Shown here: positions 60,527 to 64,000 of the stretch, one piece after another
Position numbering within the stretch: the first letter of the stretch is position 1
Layout: every line of letters starts with the position of its first letter
Assembly: GCF_004000925.1 (NCBI RefSeq)
Contig: NZ_BIME01000002.1
Span: forward strand, 620,001 to 684,000
Direction: 5' to 3'
Length of the DNA: 64,000 nt
From: Paenibacillus illinoisensis NBRC 15959
Lineage (GTDB): Bacteria; Bacillota; Bacilli; Paenibacillales; Paenibacillaceae
Position numbers and translations under genes: made by a program
Notes under the pieces: model-generated
What the model was told of the DNA's origin: nothing
Databases searched by the model: none
The model's input: the letters and a program-made list of their open reading frames with translations, nothing else

Positions 60527-62005
60527 ATGTCCATTCGAACGATGCTGGTCGAAGATGAGTGGCTAATTAGAGAGGCGTTGCTTAGAACAGTACCCTGGGA
60601 GCAATATGGCTTTGAAATTGCGGGCCAGGCGGGCAATGGAAAAGATGCGCTCGAAATGTTCATTCGGCTGCAGCCGGATGTTGTCATTACGGATATCCGC
60701 ATGCCGGGAATGGACGGGCTAGAACTGATCGCCAGTATCCGCAAGATATCACCGACAGTGCTAATTTGTATACTAAGCAGCCATACCGATTTCGAGCTCG
60801 CTAGGCAGGGTATACGCTACGGGGTGTTCGAATATCTGGACAAGCTGAATCTATCATCCGGCGAGATCGAACACTGTCTGGAGCGGCTGTATGATACCTT
60901 TTACGGGCAGCTTTCCGAGCAACGTGGCGGTTCCGGACTACTGGAAGCACCACAGCCTGAAGTCCGTATACTTGAGCTGCAGTCTCCATCCGCATGGCTG
61001 AAACAGTTCAGGCCAAGTGCGCGGGATTGCGCTGGCTGGAGATGGATTATTATGCTGATGGACCGAGAAATATGGGGGCAGACGGATATTTATGCTTGGT
61101 TGGAGGGGTTTCCCTATCCGGGCGTCATTGCGGAGAGGCGATTGTTCGTTGACACGGAGCAGCGGCTGCATCTTATTCTAGAGGACGAGACAGAAGTGCC
61201 GCGCCTGCTGCTGGAGCGCTATGAAGATACGGGTATACTGATCAGCTCCAGAGTGGCCGGACCGAGCGAGTGGGAGAAGGCTTACCGCGAAGCCGAGGAA
61301 TTGCAGGCGGACTTATTCTATACGGGCTGGAACCATATGGTGGAGTATGGAAACAAGCGTATTTATCAAATCTCCGTCCCGGTACTTAAGGCTGAACAGG
61401 AGGAGAATCTGATTGCCTTGCTGGCGGGCGGCAATGCGAATGCCATCATGGATTGTTTAGATCAGCTGATGCAGGACGCCGAGCGGCGCAGCGTTCATCC
61501 GAAGCGGCTGGTTCAGGCGCTAACGATGCTGCTCACGCGGAATATTCCCGGCAGATATTTTCAAAGTGAGCATATTGCAGCTTGGGGGGAAGCCATCAGT
61601 CTTGCCCATTCCTGTACGACCGCCAGACAATTCATGGAGCGTATGTCAACTGCTTTAAGGACCGTGATGCAGGACAATGAACGTTCGGTGACCATAGATG
61701 TGGAATCGGCGATCCGCTATGTGCAGGAGCATTATGCAGAGAAGCTAACACTTGGCCGCTTGGCCGGTGCTGCTCATCTGAATCCAAATTATTTCTCCAC
61801 GCTGTTTAAGGAACAGACTGGAGAGACGCCAATGTCCTTCGTGGCCAGCCTTCGGGTGGAAAAGGCTAAAGAGCTGCTCAGGCGCAGGGAGGGAAGCATA
61901 CAGGAGATTGCAGAGCAGGTAGGTCTGCATAATCTCAGTCATTTCTCACGGGTATTCAAAAAAATGACAGGAAAAACGCCCTCAGAATACCGCGGGTATC
62001 TGTAA
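60527..62005 (+). CDS. YesN-type response regulator with AraC domain
   Basis: 492 residues. Receiver domain with MLVEDEW, phospho-Asp in VVITDIRMPGMDGLEL and a Lys in EYLDKLN; a long middle region (about 140-385); C-terminal AraC helix-turn-helix pair (about 390-490): AEKLTLGRLAGAAHLNPNYFSTLFKEQTG and IQEIAEQVGLHNLSHFSRVFKKMTGKTPSEYR. AAGGAGG precedes the ATG. It likely activates the sugar ABC transporter that begins 230 bp downstream. Confidence 0.92.
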   Translation: MSIRTMLVEDEWLIREALLRTVPWEQYGFEIAGQAGNGKDALEMFIRLQPDVVITDIRMPGMDGLELIASIRKISPTVLICILSSHTDFELARQGIRYGVFEYLDKLNLSSGEIEHCLERLYDTFYGQLSEQRGGSGLLEAPQPEVRILELQSPSAWLKQFRPSARDCAGWRWIIMLMDREIWGQTDIYAWLEGFPYPGVIAERRLFVDTEQRLHLILEDETEVPRLLLERYEDTGILISSRVAGPSEWEKAYREAEELQADLFYTGWNHMVEYGNKRIYQISVPVLKAEQEENLIALLAGGNANAIMDCLDQLMQDAERRSVHPKRLVQALTMLLTRNIPGRYFQSEHIAAWGEAISLAHSCTTARQFMERMSTALRTVMQDNERSVTIDVESAIRYVQEHYAEKLTLGRLAGAAHLNPNYFSTLFKEQTGETPMSFVASLRVEKAKELLRRREGSIQEIAEQVGLHNLSHFSRVFKKMTGKTPSEYRGYL

Positions 62006-62037
62006 AACAGAATACATAACTGAATATTCGACTAGCC

Positions 62038-62060
62038 AAGGGGATACACCCCTTTTTTTT
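62038..62060 (+). terminator. Terminator after the YesN-type gene
   Basis: AAGGGG-ataca-CCCCTT followed by TTTTTTT. Confidence 0.8.
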
Positions 62061-62107
62061 ATGCCTGTATGTTATGTATATGAAGTGTTTAATAACATAA
62101 ATGTTAC

Positions 62108-62121
62108 GGGAAGCGCTATCA
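62108..62121 (+). promoter_or_regulatory. Candidate cre site before the sugar ABC operon
   Basis: GGGAAGCGCTATCA matches TGNAANCGNTNNCA at all constrained positions but the first. It is 117 bp before the binding-protein start, so glucose repression of this transporter is likely. Confidence 0.5.
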
Positions 62122-62237
62122 CAAATGTGAATAACTCAACAATTGTACTGGGTTTTGTGCAAAGACAAAAGCCTAGAACTCTATTATAGTTACATCAAGT
62201 AAGAAATGCTCACACATTCAAACGTGGAGGGGAATAC

Positions 62238-63521
62238 ATGAGAAATTGGTTAAAACCTTTGATTGGAATTATGGCCAGTGCAGTGCTGCTGGCCGGATGC
62301 GGATCAAGCAAAACGGATGACACAGCAGGGAATACATCAGCTTCTGAGCAGGCAGTTGCCATCAAGTTCATGCTATGGAACGACAGCGCCTCAGAGCGGA
62401 TGTATGATGAACTGGCTCAGGCGTTCGAAGCGAAAAACCCGGGCATCACCATTGATTTTACCAAAAGTGATGCGAATACTTACAGTGAACGTTTAACCGT
62501 TACGCTGACAGGCGGTGGTGAGGTTGATGCTTTTGCTTTTAAAAGTCTGGATGAATATTACAAGCTGGCCTCGTCGGGGCGCGCGCTGGCACTCGATGAT
62601 CTTGCAACTGCTGACAACACAGAGCTTTCGGGTGTTCATTCCTTCTTTAACGATCTGAAAATAAACGATAGCCTATACGGCTTGCCTTTCCGCTCGGACG
62701 GCTGGGCGCTCTACTACAATAAAGATCTTTTTGATCAAGCAGGGGTTGCATATCCCGGCGACGATCTGACTTGGGAGCAATACGTTGAACTGGCCAAGCA
62801 GATGACGAGCGGAAGCGGGCAAGACAAAATTTACGGCTCCTTCATGCCAGACTGGCCACAGACCTGGTACTCCTATGGGCAGCAGCTCGGCAGCTCGCTC
62901 TACAGCGACAACTTAACTCCTTATGTGGAAGGACTTAAGCTGCGCAAAGAGCTGTCGGAAAGCGGAGCACAGCCTTCCGTAGCCGAGAACAAGGCAACCA
63001 ATGCACATTACAGAACGGCTTTTCTGACTGGGAAATATGCAATGGTTGTTACGGGAACATGGTTCCCTGGCATGCTGGAACAGGATCAGAAGGACAATAA
63101 GCTGAGCTTTAACTGGGGGATGACGTATGTTCCTCATCCGCCGGGAGTGCAGAAGGGCACAACAATGACTGCCGTGGTTGTTCATGCCGTGAACTCGGAT
63201 TCCAAGCATCCCGAGGAAGCCAAGAAGTGGATCAGCTTCATCTCCAGTGAAGAAGGGCAGAAGATCGTGGCCAAATATCAGACACCAGCTTCCGCAGCCG
63301 ATAGTGTCAAGGATCAGTACAAAGCAACCTTTACCAATGATGCGGTGAACATGGATGCCATCTTCAATATTACATCTGTCCCGGAACGGGAATTGCGCAA
63401 GGGAATTACCCAGATGAATACGATCGCCACAGAAGAAGGAGAATTAGCCCTTCTGGGCGAGCTAACACCTGAGGAAGCAATCGAGAACATCAAGAAGAGA
63501 AGAGACCAAGAGATTCAATAG
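62238..63521 (+). CDS. Sugar ABC transporter substrate-binding lipoprotein
   Basis: 427 residues. Signal peptide MRNWLKPLIGIMASAVLLAGC ends in the lipobox LAGC, then a Ser/Thr linker and a cluster B (family 1) binding protein: IKFMLWNDSASERMYDELAQAFEAKNPGI, DAFAFKSLDEYYKLA, LYGLPFRSDGWALYYNKDLF and AKKWISFISSEEGQKIVAKY. It captures an oligosaccharide outside the cell and hands it to the permease encoded 20 bp downstream. GGAGGGG ribosome site. Placed after YesM/YesN-type genes, it is presumably under their control. Confidence 0.92.
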   Translation: MRNWLKPLIGIMASAVLLAGCGSSKTDDTAGNTSASEQAVAIKFMLWNDSASERMYDELAQAFEAKNPGITIDFTKSDANTYSERLTVTLTGGGEVDAFAFKSLDEYYKLASSGRALALDDLATADNTELSGVHSFFNDLKINDSLYGLPFRSDGWALYYNKDLFDQAGVAYPGDDLTWEQYVELAKQMTSGSGQDKIYGSFMPDWPQTWYSYGQQLGSSLYSDNLTPYVEGLKLRKELSESGAQPSVAENKATNAHYRTAFLTGKYAMVVTGTWFPGMLEQDQKDNKLSFNWGMTYVPHPPGVQKGTTMTAVVVHAVNSDSKHPEEAKKWISFISSEEGQKIVAKYQTPASAADSVKDQYKATFTNDAVNMDAIFNITSVPERELRKGITQMNTIATEEGELALLGELTPEEAIENIKKRRDQEIQ

Positions 63522-63544
63522 ATCAAGAGGTGGGAAGTGATGAA

Positions 63545-64000
63545 ATGTCTTCTTTGAATAAAAGCGCACTGGGGGCACAGGGAACCAGCCTGCTGGAAAA
63601 AAGCAAAAAACCGTCATTGTGGCAACGGATGATGCATCCGCAAGCGAGAACAGCCTATCTCTTTCTGCTCCCAAATCTGCTAGGGTTCTTGCTATTTATT
63701 GCTATTCCGAGTGTGATGGCGTTCGGGCTTGGCTTCACAGAATGGGACGGGTATAATCCGGTGAAATGGAACGGGCTGGATAATTATTTCAGACTTGTGC
63801 GGGACGAAAACTTCCGAATTGCTTTACAGAATACGCTGCTCTACACCTTTGGCTCCTGCCTCCTCGTTATCATTGCATCTCTATCACTGGCTTTGCTTGT
63901 TAACCGGAAAATGAAAGGGATGTCACTCTACAGAGCGGCATTCTTCTTCCCCCATATTGCATCGTTTATCGCAGTAGCGGTGGTCTGGCAGGCCATTTTC
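63545..64000 (+). CDS. Sugar ABC transporter permease (MalF/UgpA type), cut by the window edge
   Basis: 152 codons inside the window. MSSLNKSALG begins a cytoplasmic lead, QARTAYLFLLPNLLGFLLFI is the first helix, VMAFGLGFTEWDGYNPVKWNGLDNY the usual following loop (parts FTEWDGYNP and WNGLDNYF), then LQNTLLYTF and YRAAFFFPHIASFIAVAVVW. GAGGTGGGAAG precedes the ATG. The second permease is presumably beyond the edge. Confidence 0.9.
   Translation, partial: MSSLNKSALGAQGTSLLEKSKKPSLWQRMMHPQARTAYLFLLPNLLGFLLFIAIPSVMAFGLGFTEWDGYNPVKWNGLDNYFRLVRDENFRIALQNTLLYTFGSCLLVIIASLSLALLVNRKMKGMSLYRAAFFFPHIASFIAVAVVWQAIF

Noticed and set aside
1..64000. CRISPR array, prophage, IS element, tRNA or rRNA
   Set aside because: No regularly spaced repeats, no integrase or transposase frame, and no tRNA cloverleaf or rRNA stretch was noticed on reading both strands.

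Overview
The window looks like chromosomal DNA of a Paenibacillus-type, spore-forming Bacillota. The grounds are strong AGGAGG-type ribosome sites, frequent TTG/GTG starts, a five-gene spore coat/adhB cassette laid out as in Bacillus subtilis, a YjcZ-type mini sporulation protein, plant-polysaccharide and glycoside genes, and a YesM/YesN-type two-component pair next to a sugar ABC transporter. This is inference from gene content; no rRNA or tRNA gene was seen.

Layout. 0-8 kb: a gene start running off the left edge, a BCCT osmolyte transporter, a pentapeptide-repeat protein, a heme catalase, a small stress membrane protein, and an OmpR-type regulator/kinase pair followed by a lipoprotein. 8-10 kb: an AT-rich patch with a dehydrogenase remnant and an ABC-F ATPase. 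10-13 kb: the spore coat/adhB cassette, with a small divergent gene. 13-17 kb: a Yellow/MRJP-like protein, a TetR repressor and SDR gene joined by a family of 15-bp palindromes, a frameshifted ABM monooxygenase and csaA. 17-28 kb: a glycoside locus (GH3, AraC regulator, GH78 rhamnosidase, GPH symporter) followed by a P450/SDR pair. 28-33 kb: a ydfHIJ-like two-component system with an MMPL exporter, and a TetR gene. 33-37.5 kb: a GH53-like anchored glycosidase, a chitin-type LPMO with FnIII and CBM modules, and another SDR. 37.5-43 kb: a degraded AraC gene, a hydroxyacid dehydrogenase, a DHFR-like protein, a frameshifted UvrA paralogue and a VOC remnant. 43-50.3 kb: XRE-cupin regulator, CynX-type MFS, UspA, YjcZ-like peptide, then HxlR / LLM oxidoreductase (frameshifted) / nitroreductase / F420-type oxidoreductase and a MarR gene. 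50.3-58.5 kb: ABC-2 exporter, FAD monooxygenase with divergent TetR, an unknown frameshifted gene, and a DHA2-type MFS with divergent LysR, with copies of a ~75-bp hairpin element. 58.7-64 kb: YesM/YesN-type sensor and regulator, a sugar-binding lipoprotein and the start of its permease.

How the parts work together. Most of the window consists of small, self-regulated modules in which a local regulator sits beside its target and the operators can often be read directly: TetR/SDR, HxlR/LLM, TetR/FAD monooxygenase, LysR/MFS, YdfHI-like/MMPL. The 17-28 kb region reads as uptake and stripping of plant rhamnosides or glucosides followed by oxidation of the aglycone.

Points I rate highest: a ~65-residue module that appears at the C-terminus of the GH3 and GH78 enzymes and at the N-terminus of the nearby SDR; the four-operator TetR circuit with a probably leaderless repressor mRNA; a repeated hairpin element with GGGACAAG inverted ends; and two genes whose best starts are CTG and ATT. 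Four genes carry single-base frameshifts, which may be real decay or assembly error.
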